In this document: one piece after another, positions 1-10,029 of the stretch
Position numbering within the stretch: position 1 is the first letter of the stretch
Layout: each line of letters opens with the position of its first letter
Origin: Dolomedes plantarius
Lineage: Eukaryota; Arthropoda; Arachnida; Araneae; Dolomedidae
Length of the DNA stretch: 64,000 nucleotides
Direction: 5' to 3'
Assembly: GCA_907164885.2 (NCBI GenBank)
Contig: OU015499.1
Coordinates: 158,264,328-158,328,327, forward strand
Position numbers and translations under genes: made by a program
The notes under the pieces: generated by a model
Databases searched by the model: none
What the model was told of the DNA's origin: nothing
Seen by the model: the letters and a program-made list of their open reading frames with translations, nothing else

Positions 1-1157
1 GATCATTTATATATTGATGAAATTTTAATTTCCTTGTTTCTACATTCTCTATAGACAGTATTGCGAAGCTGTGGAGTCTCTCCTTGGATATTGTTGACCT
101 CAGGTATGTTATAGTTAAATTTTATTTAGGAAAGCTTCTTTTTCCCAATGCTACAGTTACATGCATTGTTAAAAATATGTAGCATTGTAAAACTGTAGCA
201 TTGTTCCCAATGCTACAGTTACATGCATTGTTAAAAATATTCTTAAAGTTATAAGTGCATTTGAAAAACCAGTAGCTGTTATTGATAGCAATTGTAGAAT
301 TTTTATAGGGTTTCCAAAGCAGTAGGTTTTAATACTTCCATTTTTTCAACCAGCATATAGCTATCTATATCTACATCTTTTATAGACTTCATTTGATAAT
401 TTTTCTGAATCATTTTTATGTATCTGTTAAGGCAATTTCTAGTACCAATGCGTGTTTTCAATGTGTGTTCTGTGGAATCTCCTGGAATGGATTTGTTCAG
501 CATTGTACAGTATTTGTTAAAAATAATGCAACTCGAACATTTCTTTTCAGTTACTTATTGGTTCATCCTGATACATCATTAAATAGCCTTTTTCATTTTG
601 TTAAACGTGCTTCCCAAAAACTCTGAAGTAGCTTCTAAGTAAGTTGCAAGCGCTGTGGCTCCAACTAAAACTTGTTTGAAACCAGAGTAGCTATATTTTC
701 TTAGGCAATCTAGAAGGTTTCTAAATGATCACAGTACTTCCTTTCAGACATCTTTTAAATGTTTCTTCCTGTGGGGCTCTTGCTAACACAGGCTCATTTG
801 CATCCAATAAGTCTAGTCCAGTTGGATTAGAGTCAGCCCTGCCTTTGATAATTAATTCATTACAAATTTTCTCTCCTTTTATGCATAGTGATCCTAAAGC
901 TGTCTTTTGATTATTCAGTTCATTTTAATTCTACGATGAACTGTGAGAAGTTTGGTTTCACAGACTTTTTACAATTTTATAAATAGAACACTGACTAGTA
1001 GTCAAAATTTGTTGTCTTGATTTAAACATGTAAATCTTCTTCTGGCAGAAAAATTGTGAGTATTTTGTATCTTTTACATTGCATGTTATCTCATTGAATC
1101 ATCATTTGGTAAGTCAAGTTTCAGTACTTATTTAGCTGTATTAAAGTCTTTGAGGGG
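1..1157. other. Copy A left flank, no recognisable gene
   Basis: AT-rich sequence with no gene I can name. Two short frames are visible: a 66-codon minus-strand frame at 303-503 and a 61-codon plus-strand frame at 725-910. The second is kept almost unchanged in copy B (32839-33024), but as both lie within a recent duplication this shows little about coding. A local tandem duplication of about 59 bp (144-180 and 203-240) is present here and absent from copy B. Confidence 0.5.
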
Positions 1158-1603
1158 TGTAATGTATTAGATACACAACTACTATATTATAGTCATTGGT
1201 ATGATCAAAAAGTTAAAATGATCAGTGAGCACACGTTATATGTTAAGCAACCATGTTTATTTCCAACTGAGGACTACCGTTGTCAAAACTTAGCCCTAAA
1301 ACTTAGCATGAATATCTGTTGCCACAAATCACTCACTCCTTTCAACAACGCTATATCTTAAAAAACAAGATTTTTCAGGGGAGGGATTTGAAAGTTTAAA
1401 AGTACATTGAAATGTATTGAAAATAAATTTTTATTCTGCTCTCTTGCGGCTAAATATTCAGCGGTGAGTTATGATGATCTTGCAGGGATATACTACTCTT
1501 TCAGGGCATTCTGAAAATAAGCATAACTAAAAATCACCGATTTTTGAGATATGACGTTGGTAAAAGGAGTGAGCGAAATATGGATATATAAGTACATGAT
1601 ACA
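1158..1603 (-). repeat. 3' LTR of gypsy copy A, with a MITE inside
   Basis: Direct repeat of 7331-7537, starting tgtaatgtattag and ending gataca on the plus strand. It is 446 bp instead of about 207 bp because a 248-bp inverted-repeat element is inserted at 1329. It lies downstream of integrase in the direction of transcription, so it is the 3' LTR. Confidence 0.88.
1329..1576. mobile_element. 248-bp MITE in the gypsy LTR
   Basis: Bounded by inverted repeats of about 35 bp: tcactcactcctttcaacaa at the left, the complement of gttggtaaaaggagtgagcga at the right. The partner LTR at 7331-7537 lacks it and reads straight through (ccacaaatatggatat), which gives an empty site. The same MITE family is at about 33427-33645 in the same orientation and at 35269-35520 reversed. 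No coding capacity. Confidence 0.9.
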
Positions 1604-1838
1604 CTCCTCCTTAAAATTTTGCACAATAGTTAAAATTTAAGATGAAAATAAGTAGATAAAGTATACAACAGTCTGTGGTTAAAACTAAAATTTAATACAA
1701 ATTATTTTTACAGATCTATAAATTTAAGCAATTTCGAGGCTTTATTAGCCTTTTTGGCTGTGGTGTTTTATATAACAAATTAGAGTTTTTATAACAGTCG
1801 AAGGCCCTTTTAAGCTTTTTGTCAGTTCCTGATATAAT

Positions 1839-2174
1839 CTATCCTTTTTCCACTATCTCTGTAGGAGTTTGAGATATAGTCTCATTCCCCATGAACTCAG
1901 AAACAGGCTTTGCGAGCCTTGCATCATCAGTAGATGTCACTGAAGATTCACTCACATGATGAAGTGGCACACTGTTATGAGCTCTAACCTCAGGAACATG
2001 AAATGTGCACTTCTGTAGGTGATCTGCATGTACGAAAGGTACTTGATTGTTTACATTTACCAGATAGGTACTTTCACTGATGTTTTTTATGATGGTACTA
2101 AGGAACCATTTAATTTTATTGTTTCTGGTAGATTTAAAACAAACTTTTTCATTGAGACTAAAATGCCTTACCAC
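1839..2174 (-). pseudogene. gypsy integrase C-terminal region
   Basis: A 111-codon frame. Its middle (LVNVNNQVPFVHADHLQKC) resembles the C-terminal, chromatin-proximal part of Ty3/gypsy integrases, where a pair of short beta strands ends in a VHADHL-like motif. It lies between the integrase core remnant at about 2330-2570 and the 3' LTR, which is the expected place. It is separated from the core by stops and shifts, so it is a fragment. Confidence 0.6.
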
Positions 2175-2329
2175 TAGCTGTTGAACGAGACCTTTGACAC
2201 TCTTGATAGTTCTTTTCTTTCACAATGTGATCACTTCTGAGCTGAGTAATCTTTGTCTGTGGTGTATACCTGAAGATAAGTTCGGCTGGTGTCTTCAATA
2301 TAACTGATGAAGGTGTATTTCTTTAAGCA

Positions 2330-2570
2330 AATAATATATAGTCCAACCTATGATGAAAATTATCTTATATCTTTTTGGAAAACTTTTGTTTCTTCAACAT
2401 GTTCTTTATAATATTAACAGATTTCTCTGCAGCTCCATTAGAATTTGAATGGTACGGTGGTCAATTTCTCAAAATAATGCCATTTGACTTAAAAAATTCT
2501 ACAAATTCCTCAGATTTAAATTGTTTTGCATTGTTCATATAATTTCCAGACGGTTCTATAAGATGTGTAG
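2330..2570 (-). pseudogene. gypsy integrase core remnant
   Basis: Minus-strand reading contains PPYHSNSNGAAEKSV, the conserved segment of retroelement integrases that carries the third acidic residue (the E after NGAA) of the DDE triad. A stop lies just upstream of it and the frame is lost again soon after. Too short and broken for activity. Confidence 0.75.
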
Positions 2571-2589
2571 CGTAACAGTTTTTTTCAAA

Positions 2590-3507
2590 CAACTAATATA
2601 ACACAACATTTTATTTTTCACAAATTCATTATCATAATTCTTATGTTGAAAGGGTCAAAATGTAGAGATGAAGCTAAACGTAAGAGAAATATATGGTTAA
2701 ACAAAAATATTGTATGGAATATGTGAGATTAAGAAATTAAAAAACATCATTCTTTTTAAAATCAAATTAACAAAAAAATTTCTTGCTTTCATAGCACATA
2801 AAAATATTTATTGGTAAATTAGGGTGTCTTTTTTTTTTAAATATATATAAATATGGTGAGCAAAGTTTTTCAGTTTGTTCATTCTATTCTCCTCTTTTTT
2901 GAGGGGAAGATGCATTAATTTTAAATGTATTCAACTTGAATTTAAGTAAATGAAAAGTGAAACTAATAATTTAAAAAATTTGACAATATTTAGTTACATT
3001 AAAATGAAATATGTTAATCATTTGACCATATTAAACCAGGTAGGTATATTATAATGTAAAAATATTGTTATTTCCTATTAAATATTATATCCAGGAGGGT
3101 GGATATTGTTCTTAGTTGAATCACACTTACTGCAAAAAACTATAGTACTAGTAATGCATAACCAAATCAATAAGACACATTTCTAAAGAATTAAAACCAT
3201 GAGGAGTATCTAAGTTAAAAGGATTCAAATGTAAATGTTTTAAAATTAATATTTTGAAAAATATATTTCCTTAGAAGCATTCAGCTTTTAACATATTTTT
3301 TTTAATAATAAGACTAAAATAATACAATAAATATATTTCTATTTAACAGGGAAAAGCATATATATATATATATATATCAAGATCTGTTGCATCTCTAATA
3401 GAAATGGAGAACAAATAAAATAAACTGCATACTTTTGCACATAAACACTCATAAAATCTGTAATCAAAGCTGTTATCAGGTGCTTCATTCAAACTACCCC
3501 ATGGTGT
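2590..3507. other. AT-rich stretch inside gypsy pol
   Basis: About 0.9 kb with no frame I recognise, including a TA run at 3360-3378. It stands where the integrase N-terminal half should be, so it is either very decayed integrase or an inserted sequence. Copy B has a deletion here and cannot decide the matter. Confidence 0.4.
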
Positions 3508-3714
3508 TTAGTATGTATTACATGAAGAACCTTTTCTCCCAAACACCCCAGAATAAGTAATCTGTTTGCTGTTAGTATAGCAGTTATTTTCAATACTGAG
3601 TTCATCTCTCACTCTGTAATAATCCTTTAGGGAATCTTCAACAACTTGTGGCCAACCAAACTCCGTATAGTTAATTGCTTTACTAACATCAGAATCAATA
3701 TAACTTTTTTTCAA
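3508..3714 (-). pseudogene. gypsy RNase H-integrase linker
   Basis: A 68-codon frame with DYYRVRDELSIENNC. This is the segment just before the zinc-binding domain of Ty3/gypsy integrases, usually of the form YYxVRDELSxxxG. It continues the order RNase H, linker, integrase on the minus strand. It ends at a stop before the zinc-binding histidines. Confidence 0.7.
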
Positions 3715-4289
3715 TTTTTTTGTTATTCAGATCTTCAAACTCTGCTAAACAGTATACAAACTCATGACCATATTTCTTGACTGGGTCATCATCCCTAAAA
3801 GGAAGACGAGAAAGAGCATCTGCTAGCAAAAGGTCTGAGTCCTTTTTGTACTTTATGATATAATCATAGCTAGATAATATTAATGCCTATCTTTGCATCC
3901 TTGAATTTGCCATCTCTTGAACAGGTTTATCATGACCTAATGGTCGACAACGATTTTGTGTCTGTTTCAATGACAAATTTTTGGTCTTGTAAGTATTTAT
4001 TGAAACATTTGATGCCAAAAATGATAGCTAATGTTCCTTTATGTACCTGAGCATAGTTACTCTCTGCTTTTTTGAGAGTTTTTTATGCAAATATTGGTCT
4101 TAATAAACCAGGTAATTCATGGTATTACACTGCTCCAAGACCATAATTGGTTGAATCACATTGTAGAACAATTGGTTTAGTCATGTCATGATGCACTAAA
4201 ACATTATGTTTATTAGGCAAAATCTTACTTTTTTCAAATGAATCAATACACTCCTTGTTGAAATCTCATTTCATATGTTTTCTAACAAT
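3715..4289 (-). pseudogene. gypsy RNase H domain remnant
   Basis: Minus-strand reading shows LQCDSTNYGLGAV (first catalytic aspartate), ETDTKSL (the position of the D-H pair) and LLLADALSRLP near the end, all hallmarks of the RNase H domain of Ty3/gypsy Pol. At least three in-frame stops and a shift interrupt it. It follows the reverse transcriptase directly. Confidence 0.85.
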
Positions 4290-5092
4290 TTATATAGATG
4301 TTTCAACATTGAATTGTTGATCATAACCTAAATGTCCCAAATAACTTTTCAATTCAATAACATTTCTAGGTACTGGTGTATTTGATATATCATCACATTT
4401 GTCTTTAAAGGGGTGAATGCCTTCAGGATCTTTAACATGACCCAAAATTTTAGTTTTATCTTTGAAAAATTCAAATTTGGTGATATTTACCTTAACACTG
4501 AAAGAATGTAGCATCTGCAACACCAGCTCAGTTCTATATTTACATTCTTTAGTATTTGCATGTTTGAATAGATCATCAATATAACAATCTGTGAAGGAGA
4601 AGTCCTTTAAAATATTGTCCATTTTTTGAAGGAACAAGAAAGATCCTGATTTAATACCAAAAGGTAATTTTGTATACCTCTGTAAACCTTTAGGCGTGTT
4701 CAGCGTTAACAGCTCTTGAGACTCATGAGTAATAGGTAGCTGATGGAAAGCCATTGACAAATCAATTTTTGAGAAGTATTTACCCGATCCCACATTTGTT
4801 AATCTTCTTGGGATGGAAGTGGGTAGAATTGGGTTTCACAAAATTTGTTCACTGTAACTGAAAAATCTCCACTAATTCGAACAGTTCTTTTACCTTCACT
4901 GTTCAGTTTGGCTACTGGGACAGTAGGGGTTGCCCGTTTGGAATGACCTACAGGTATCAGAACACCTTTCTGAATCAATAAATCCAACTCTTCATCCACC
5001 AGCTGTCTTACTGCATATGGAGCTGGTCTGGTTTTGCAAAATATTGGTACAGAATCTTCCTTCATAGCAATATATACCAGTACATCCAACAT
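4290..5092 (-). pseudogene. gypsy reverse transcriptase, broken into two frames
   Basis: Two adjoining frames, 4799-5092 and 4290-4793, together cover most of a Ty3/gypsy reverse transcriptase. The first has the fingers region with RPAPYAVRQLVDEELDLL and VAKLN. The second has KIDLSMAFHQLPI with the first catalytic aspartate, TKLPFGIKSG, and CYIDDLF, which keeps the two aspartates of the YxDD box. A frameshift at about 4795 separates them. The domain belongs to the RNA-to-DNA copying step of the element. The active-site residues survive but the reading frame does not. Confidence 0.92.
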
Positions 5093-5143
5093 TCCTTTTG
5101 AATCACTTGTACTAAAACAGTTAGGGAATTTGGATTGGTAATA

Positions 5144-5530
5144 TTATGAAACATTTTCTTGAGAAAAATCAGCTTGAATTTTAGGACATTTAAGCTCACC
5201 ATTGACATTTGCAATGTGGTCATATTTCTCTTTATTCAAATCAATGCCAAGTTGTTGAATCCAATAGCGACCCAAAAGTGTAGGTCTATTTGGCATTTCA
5301 ATAGCAACCAATGATAACAATAGATTTTTCTCTTTAAATTTGACAGGCACCTGAAATCTTCTGACAATTTTTTGTTTTTCACCTAAATATGAGCACAAAG
5401 CTGGAATTTCTAGTTGTTTAAGTGTCCCTAATTTTAAACAGTCACTTATTTCTAGACATCACAGAATGTGCACTGCCAGAATCTTATCTTCATGTCCACT
5501 GAGGTACTACCTATTAATAAATTAATGAGG
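5144..5530 (-). pseudogene. gypsy protease remnant
   Basis: The 84-codon frame 5144-5398 contains TLLGRYWIQQLGIDL, the C-terminal signature of retropepsins (LLGxxW/DxLG). The N-terminal part lies in the next frame (5452-5676), where the sequence shifts out of frame exactly at the D-S/T-G active-site triad. In copy B (33997-34239) the triad DSG is intact. The two copies therefore carry different damage. Confidence 0.8.
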
Positions 5531-5539
5531 TAAGGCATC

Positions 5540-5730
5540 GGAAACTCATGTTCAATGGCTGCACATATTGACACAATGTTGATGTACATGTCATTTTGTT
5601 CTTCAACAAAATTTGTCGCAGAGATTCTGCAAGTACTGGTAATGTGTCCTTGATGTTGACACTTATAACAAGTCACATTTGTAAAGAAGCATTCATCGCG
5701 ATGTTTCTTTCCACAATGTTTACAATTTCT
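5540..5730 (-). pseudogene. gypsy Gag zinc knuckle
   Basis: The frame 5452-5676 begins with CYKCQHQGHITSTC, a CCHC zinc knuckle (C-x2-C-x4-H-x4-C) of a retroelement nucleocapsid. It lies immediately before the protease, as in other Ty3/gypsy elements. Copy B has lost one of the cysteines (CDKYQHQGH). Confidence 0.85.
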
Positions 5731-6541
5731 GGTTAATTTCCAATAAGCGGTGCCCCATGTATTTCACTGCGTTGGAACCGCCATCTTGGTTATCGCCAAA
5801 CTGGCGACGGGAGACGTAAACAAGATGGCGGTTCGAAAGCAGCGGGAAACATGAAATTTACTATAAAATGATGAGAGAATACAAATTTCAATAGCAGGAA
5901 ACATGAAATTTAAAGAAAAAAACTGTTTTTTTTTTTCAAATTTTAAAATAATGAAAGAATATATAAATGGCGGCCCAGGGCTGCCATTTTTATTCCTCAT
6001 CGCAACACTTTTCTAAATGTCATGGGTTTTTTTAAGAAATCCCTCATTTTTCTCGGTTTTTACAATTCATCTTATAAAAAAAGTGTCGATTTTTTTAAAA
6101 GAATCATAGAAAGAATTTTAATTGACAAACTACCCTTTCAGTTCGAAAAATTTCTCTGTTAGAAAAACGCGATTTATCTTCAATTTAGTTATAGTAAAAT
6201 CTTGATTATCAGTCGGGATTGTCTTACAAGATCCATTACTCAGTATGTAGAGAAATTTGATTGCCAATAAATGTGTTTCGCCCAGGGCTGCTAAAATCCT
6301 GAGCATCGCCCCTGCAAGCGCAGTATAAAAATCCAGATTAAACTGGTCTACCAGTAAAACACAAGCCCTGATTGGCGGTTCATTATTCAAAGCGGAAGCG
6401 ATATACGGCTAACTTAAAAGGGCATTTAACAAAGACAAACCACATTTGGCGTTGCATTGCCAAAGTGGCAAAAATCTACAAAAAAATATATTGCCAGACT
6501 GCGGCACCGTGTATTGGGAATGAGCCCAATTTCTACCATTT
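5731..6541. mobile_element. About 0.8-kb insertion within gag
   Basis: Copy B reads without a break from caatgtttacaatttct to ggggatttatttagg; copy A has about 810 bp between these two points. The ends carry imperfect inverted repeats (ttccaataagcggtgcc at 5738 against the complement of ggcaccgtgtattggga near 6505). Inside is a 14-bp perfect hairpin stem made of gaaccgccatcttg and its complement (5776-5835), and a short direct repeat, gcaggaaacatgaaattta. No transposase frame. Probably a non-autonomous DNA element, class unknown. Confidence 0.65.
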
Positions 6542-7219
6542 CTACTAATTGGGGATTTATTTAGGAAGTTGCTCTCAGGTTGACGATTCTTAGCCTTGCC
6601 CAGAAAAAATGACCAGGAGTTGTGTTTTTGAAAGTTGTATTTGCATTTGAAATTTTTAGAACGTTTCCTTCTTTTACCTTGAAGAATTCTGCTTCTCTGC
6701 TGGTCGTTTCCATAGCAAGCGCTATTTCACACGCTTTCTTCAAATCAAGTTTTGAATCATTTAATAGTATGTTTTGTATTTGCTGGTCTGCTAAACCACA
6801 AAGTACTTTATCCCTAATGACATCGTTTAAGAATTGTCCAAAAGCACACTTACTTGCTTGTTCTTAGATTTTCACGATGAAGGTTGCCACATCTTCTGTA
6901 TGTTGCTTCGGATTATAAAACCGAATTGCTGCATAATAACTGAAGTTTTAGGCGAGAAAATGGTTCATTAATACGTTGATGATTTCATCATATGGAGTCT
7001 GTTTTAAAGGTTTTGGTTGAAGAAGATTGCATAGTGTTCAGATTACTTTTTTCCCAACACAGGTCAGCAGTGTGGCCCATTAGTCATTGTCTTTTTTATT
7101 CTGTTAGCTTCAAAATAAAAATCAATCTGAAGTAGATACTCTTCAAAATAATAGTTTTCATTATAAGCTCACATTTTACAAGTGTGAGGATTATACCCTT
7201 CATAGTCTGAGTCTGCCAT
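6542..7219 (-). pseudogene. gypsy gag N-terminal region
   Basis: The likely gag start codon is the minus-strand ATG at 7217-7219, giving MADSDYEGYNPH; copy B has the matching MPDSEYEGYHPH. Downstream pieces such as KKACEIALAMETTSREAE (6561-6743) match copy B gag. Frame breaks occur at several places. It sits just inside the 5' LTR, as expected. Confidence 0.75.
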
Positions 7220-7330
7220 TTTTAAACCACGTGGGAGCTTCGTGAGTCAGGAAAAGAGACAAATATTTATCTACAGAATTAGAAGTTTTTTTGTTGCAAG
7301 CAGAACTTTTGTTTTAATCCTCATCACCTA

Positions 7331-7537
7331 TGTAATGTATTAGATACATAACTACTTTACTATAATCATTGGTATATTCAGGAAATTAGAATAATCAGAG
7401 AATACACATTATCCGTTATGCAACCATATTTATTTCGAACTGAAACTACCGTTGCCAAAACCTAGCCCTAAAACTTAGCATGAATATCTGTTGCCACAAA
7501 TATGGATATATAAGTAATGACATATAAGTACATGACA
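7331..7537 (-). repeat. 5' LTR of gypsy copy A
   Basis: A 207-bp LTR, direct repeat of 1158-1603 without the MITE. It lies upstream of gag on the minus strand, so it is the 5' LTR. Similarity to the partner LTR is about 80% by eye, so the insertion is old. I could not match the sequence just inside 7331 to a tRNA primer-binding site with any confidence. Confidence 0.88.
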
Positions 7538-8168
7538 ACTATTTAAAGGAGTTTTTCAGAAACTTTGAAAATGCTGGTCTCTTTTCACAAGAGAATCTCT
7601 GTGGTAGATCTTCTATTTCAGTTTCCGGTTTTAATTACTCTTAACTTGCTACAAGAATAAGCAACAACTTTTTAGTCTGAAAAAACTTTGACCTACCCCC
7701 TTTTTTTCTGAATGCTTTCTTTCTGAAGAATTTCTTTTTTCTCTGAATGCAATGACTTCTGATTCACCAAGTCTGTTGTTAATAAATGTGTCTTAGGTAC
7801 AATATTCATACTGTCGTAACAAGATTTCTCTCCAAAATGCCAGTTTTTGCATTTTTCTCCCTTCAATTCTTCAGTTTGTTCTATACGGAAGGTATACACT
7901 GCAGGCATGCAAGATGCTTTACATGCATAGCAATGAAAATCCGAGGGCAGGGAAAGCACCCAATTATTTTAGGATTTTGGTAAATTTCCTTTTTTTAGAT
8001 TTTTGCGAATATTAAATTTCTTCTCACTTCTCAATAATATGCGACAATTATCTCTCACTTTAGTTCTGTAGGAATAAATAATATAGATGATAGAAATCTT
8101 CCAAGATGTAAAAAAACGAAGGTCAAAATAAACATAATTAATTGTCAGAAATGAGATAATTCTGAATT
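7538..8168. other. Duplicated spacer with a cysteine-bearing minus frame
   Basis: No gene I can name. An 88-codon minus-strand frame (7693-7959) begins with a cysteine cluster (HCYACKASC) followed by EQTEELKG. Copy B keeps the cluster at 35850-35930 but has a stop soon after. It could be an exon or transposase fragment. Confidence 0.3.
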
Positions 8169-8399
8169 ATGTCTAGGACTTCCTTGAAAAATCTAACATA
8201 TCCTGAGCATTGTAATTCAAAATGGTCAGAATGTGATATTTGTATTTCTAGGTATATATGTAGTTGTGCTCAGAGCTTAATTAATGCAAATTTATGTTTG
8301 TATATTCATGATGTTGTGTATCATTTTCTTGTACCTCATTTTATCACTTTTATATCTCATCATCTACATTTAAGTGATGGTTTTGTTGAGATACCTTGA
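8169..8399 (+). pseudogene. SWIM-like zinc-finger fragment
   Basis: A 76-codon frame with ECDICISRYICSCAQ followed by NANLCLYIHDVVYHF. The spacing C-x2-C-x4-C-x-C, then C-x2-(I)-H, resembles the SWIM zinc finger (CxC...CxH) that ends MULE-type transposases and ZSWIM proteins. The copy B counterpart near 36150-36370 is shifted by small deletions. Only the SWIM region is recognisable, so this is a fragment of a larger, decayed gene or transposase. The MULE-type frame at 26587-27500 may belong to the same broad class, which is inference. Confidence 0.4.
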
Positions 8400-8500
8400 A
8401 GTGACTCTGAATTTTATCAAAATCTTTTAATAAAAACAAAGTATATAGAGCAAGTTAATGAAATTTCAGTAAAATTGTTTTTTTTTTTTGAAATTTTCTG

Positions 8501-8743
8501 ATGAAATGCATGAATGAGTGTATCAATATATGTGCTGGCAAAATTATAGATGACAATAAGCCACCTCCTCCTCTAGCACCTTTTATTTATGTAGCCTGTG
8601 CTGAAGTTCTCATAAATTCACTTCCAGTGAAGGCAGATAATAATCAGCCTCTTGTGGTGTGTAATCCAATCACAGGTGTTATTGATTGTAACTCTACCTC
8701 AAAAAATGGGTGGCTATGTTTTAAAAGCTCTAAATGCTCCTAA
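8501..8743 (+). other. Short conserved frame, unrecognised (copy A, frameshifted)
   Basis: An 80-codon frame whose first 64 codons match the copy B frame at 36467-36730. Both contain DDNKPPPPLAPFIYVACAE and LPVKADNNQP. Copy A then loses 2 bp (actctacctc against actctctacctc) and runs into another frame. I do not recognise the family. Of 12 base differences counted over the shared first 190 bases, five are silent, which is only a weak hint of past constraint. Confidence 0.35.
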
Positions 8744-8759
8744 TCTAAACCCCTACACC

Positions 8760-10029
8760 TTAGATAACTTGAGTTTTATGTTGTTGTTTTTTTTTTTGTT
8801 TTTTTTTTCCCGCTGCAATCTAGTATAAGCTCAGCAATTCATTATTGTTATCTGTTTTGTACTATTGTGTAACTGTTTTATACTCCAATTAGATTTATAT
8901 AAAATAATTTTGCTGTACAATTTACTTTGAAAGTAATAACTCTTTTGTAAGGCAATATCTTTTGCTTTTTGTTACATTTGCTCGAAGTAAACATGATGAA
9001 TGTTTTGCAAGGAATCTCGCCTGAGATAATGTGTACAAAATAGAGAATTAATTTTTTTTAAATTTCTGTCAAGTGTATTATTTTAAAAGTTTAAATTTAT
9101 TATACACTTGCTTAATACCCGTGCTTCGCTACGGAGTACATTCAAATTAAAAAGAATAGTCATTGTGTGCAGTTAATGCCAAAAAAATGTATATTTATAA
9201 AAAAAATTGTTACCGATATTTTTATAGACAAAATAATGTAGTAGAAAATATTCGAATTAAAACTTTGTTCATGTTTCCAATTTGGATATCTTTGTGTTCA
9301 CTTTAGTTATTATCTGGATTGTATTAAAAGGCAGATCGAACTGCATGTACAACCTGAACATTTTCCTGTTCAGGAATTATTACTGTTTTGTATACTATGT
9401 ATATTTCTTTTTTGAATCACTGTTTTGTTAAATCTGATATTAAACTTTTGCAGTTTCTCTCAGTGCATATATTTATGACTGAAGTATAAAATATTTCTTA
9501 CTCCCTCATGATAAATTATTTAAATTGGCAATTGCTTTTCTATTAATGAAGAGGTAGGAGTGATTTTTTTTAACCAAGAAGTGTTTTACTAATAGGTATA
9601 GCTTAATCTTCATCTGATTTCTGACCAAAATTTTTCCAGTCTATGTGGATATCTTGAAATAATTTCACCTGATACACAAATAATATTATGAGATTACCTT
9701 ATCCTGTGAAAACAAAATGGTTTTCCAATATTCTCTTGAGTCACACAATCGTTTTATTTTATTATCCCGAATAAAGCTAACACAATATAATTAATGCAAA
9801 TCGAATTTTTCTTCATTTGTCCAATTTCATCTTTTTAAATTTTGATAACTTTAACTTTTAACTTTTCTAGATTTTACAAAACTATTTTATTAATATCGAC
9901 AAGTTTGGAGAGTATTTAAAAGATAATATATGTCAAGTCTATTAACAATTTTGTTCCCAATGTACATTTTTATAGGAATGCATATTTATATAAAAGAATT
10001 TTGCCTTACAATTTATTTTGAAAGTAATA
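8760..10029. other. Duplicated AT-rich spacer with Helitron end
   Basis: No gene. Poly-T runs at 8788-8808. Sequence at 9113-9262 matches the 3' end of the Helitron at 12161 (see separate entry). About 9090-9380 differs entirely from copy B (37050-37250), so it was replaced or inserted after the duplication. Confidence 0.5.
9113..9262 (-). mobile_element. Truncated Helitron 3' end
   Basis: Contains acccgtgcttcgctacggag followed by tacattcaaattaaa and, further on, tagacaaaataatgtag, as in the terminal part of the element at 12161-12970. The terminal CTAG is not preserved and the other end is missing, so it is a fragment. Orientation is minus. Confidence 0.65.

Larger units (their letters stand above)
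1158..7537 (-). mobile_element. Degenerate Ty3/gypsy LTR retrotransposon (copy A)
   Basis: LTRs that start TG and end CA lie at 1158-1603 and 7331-7537. Between them, on the minus strand, come gag, a zinc knuckle, protease, reverse transcriptase, RNase H and integrase pieces in normal Ty3/gypsy order. A purine tract (AAGGAGGAG on the minus strand) sits directly inside the 1603 edge, as expected of a polypurine tract before the 3' LTR. The flank after 7537 reads actat; the matching left flank in copy B reads actag, so a 5-bp target duplication is likely. Frames are broken many times and two other insertions sit inside. No envelope-like frame was seen. The element cannot be autonomous. Confidence 0.93.

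Noticed and set aside
303..503. 66-codon minus-strand frame with fairly complex composition
   Set aside because: Copy B is interrupted by stops, and no motif is recognised.
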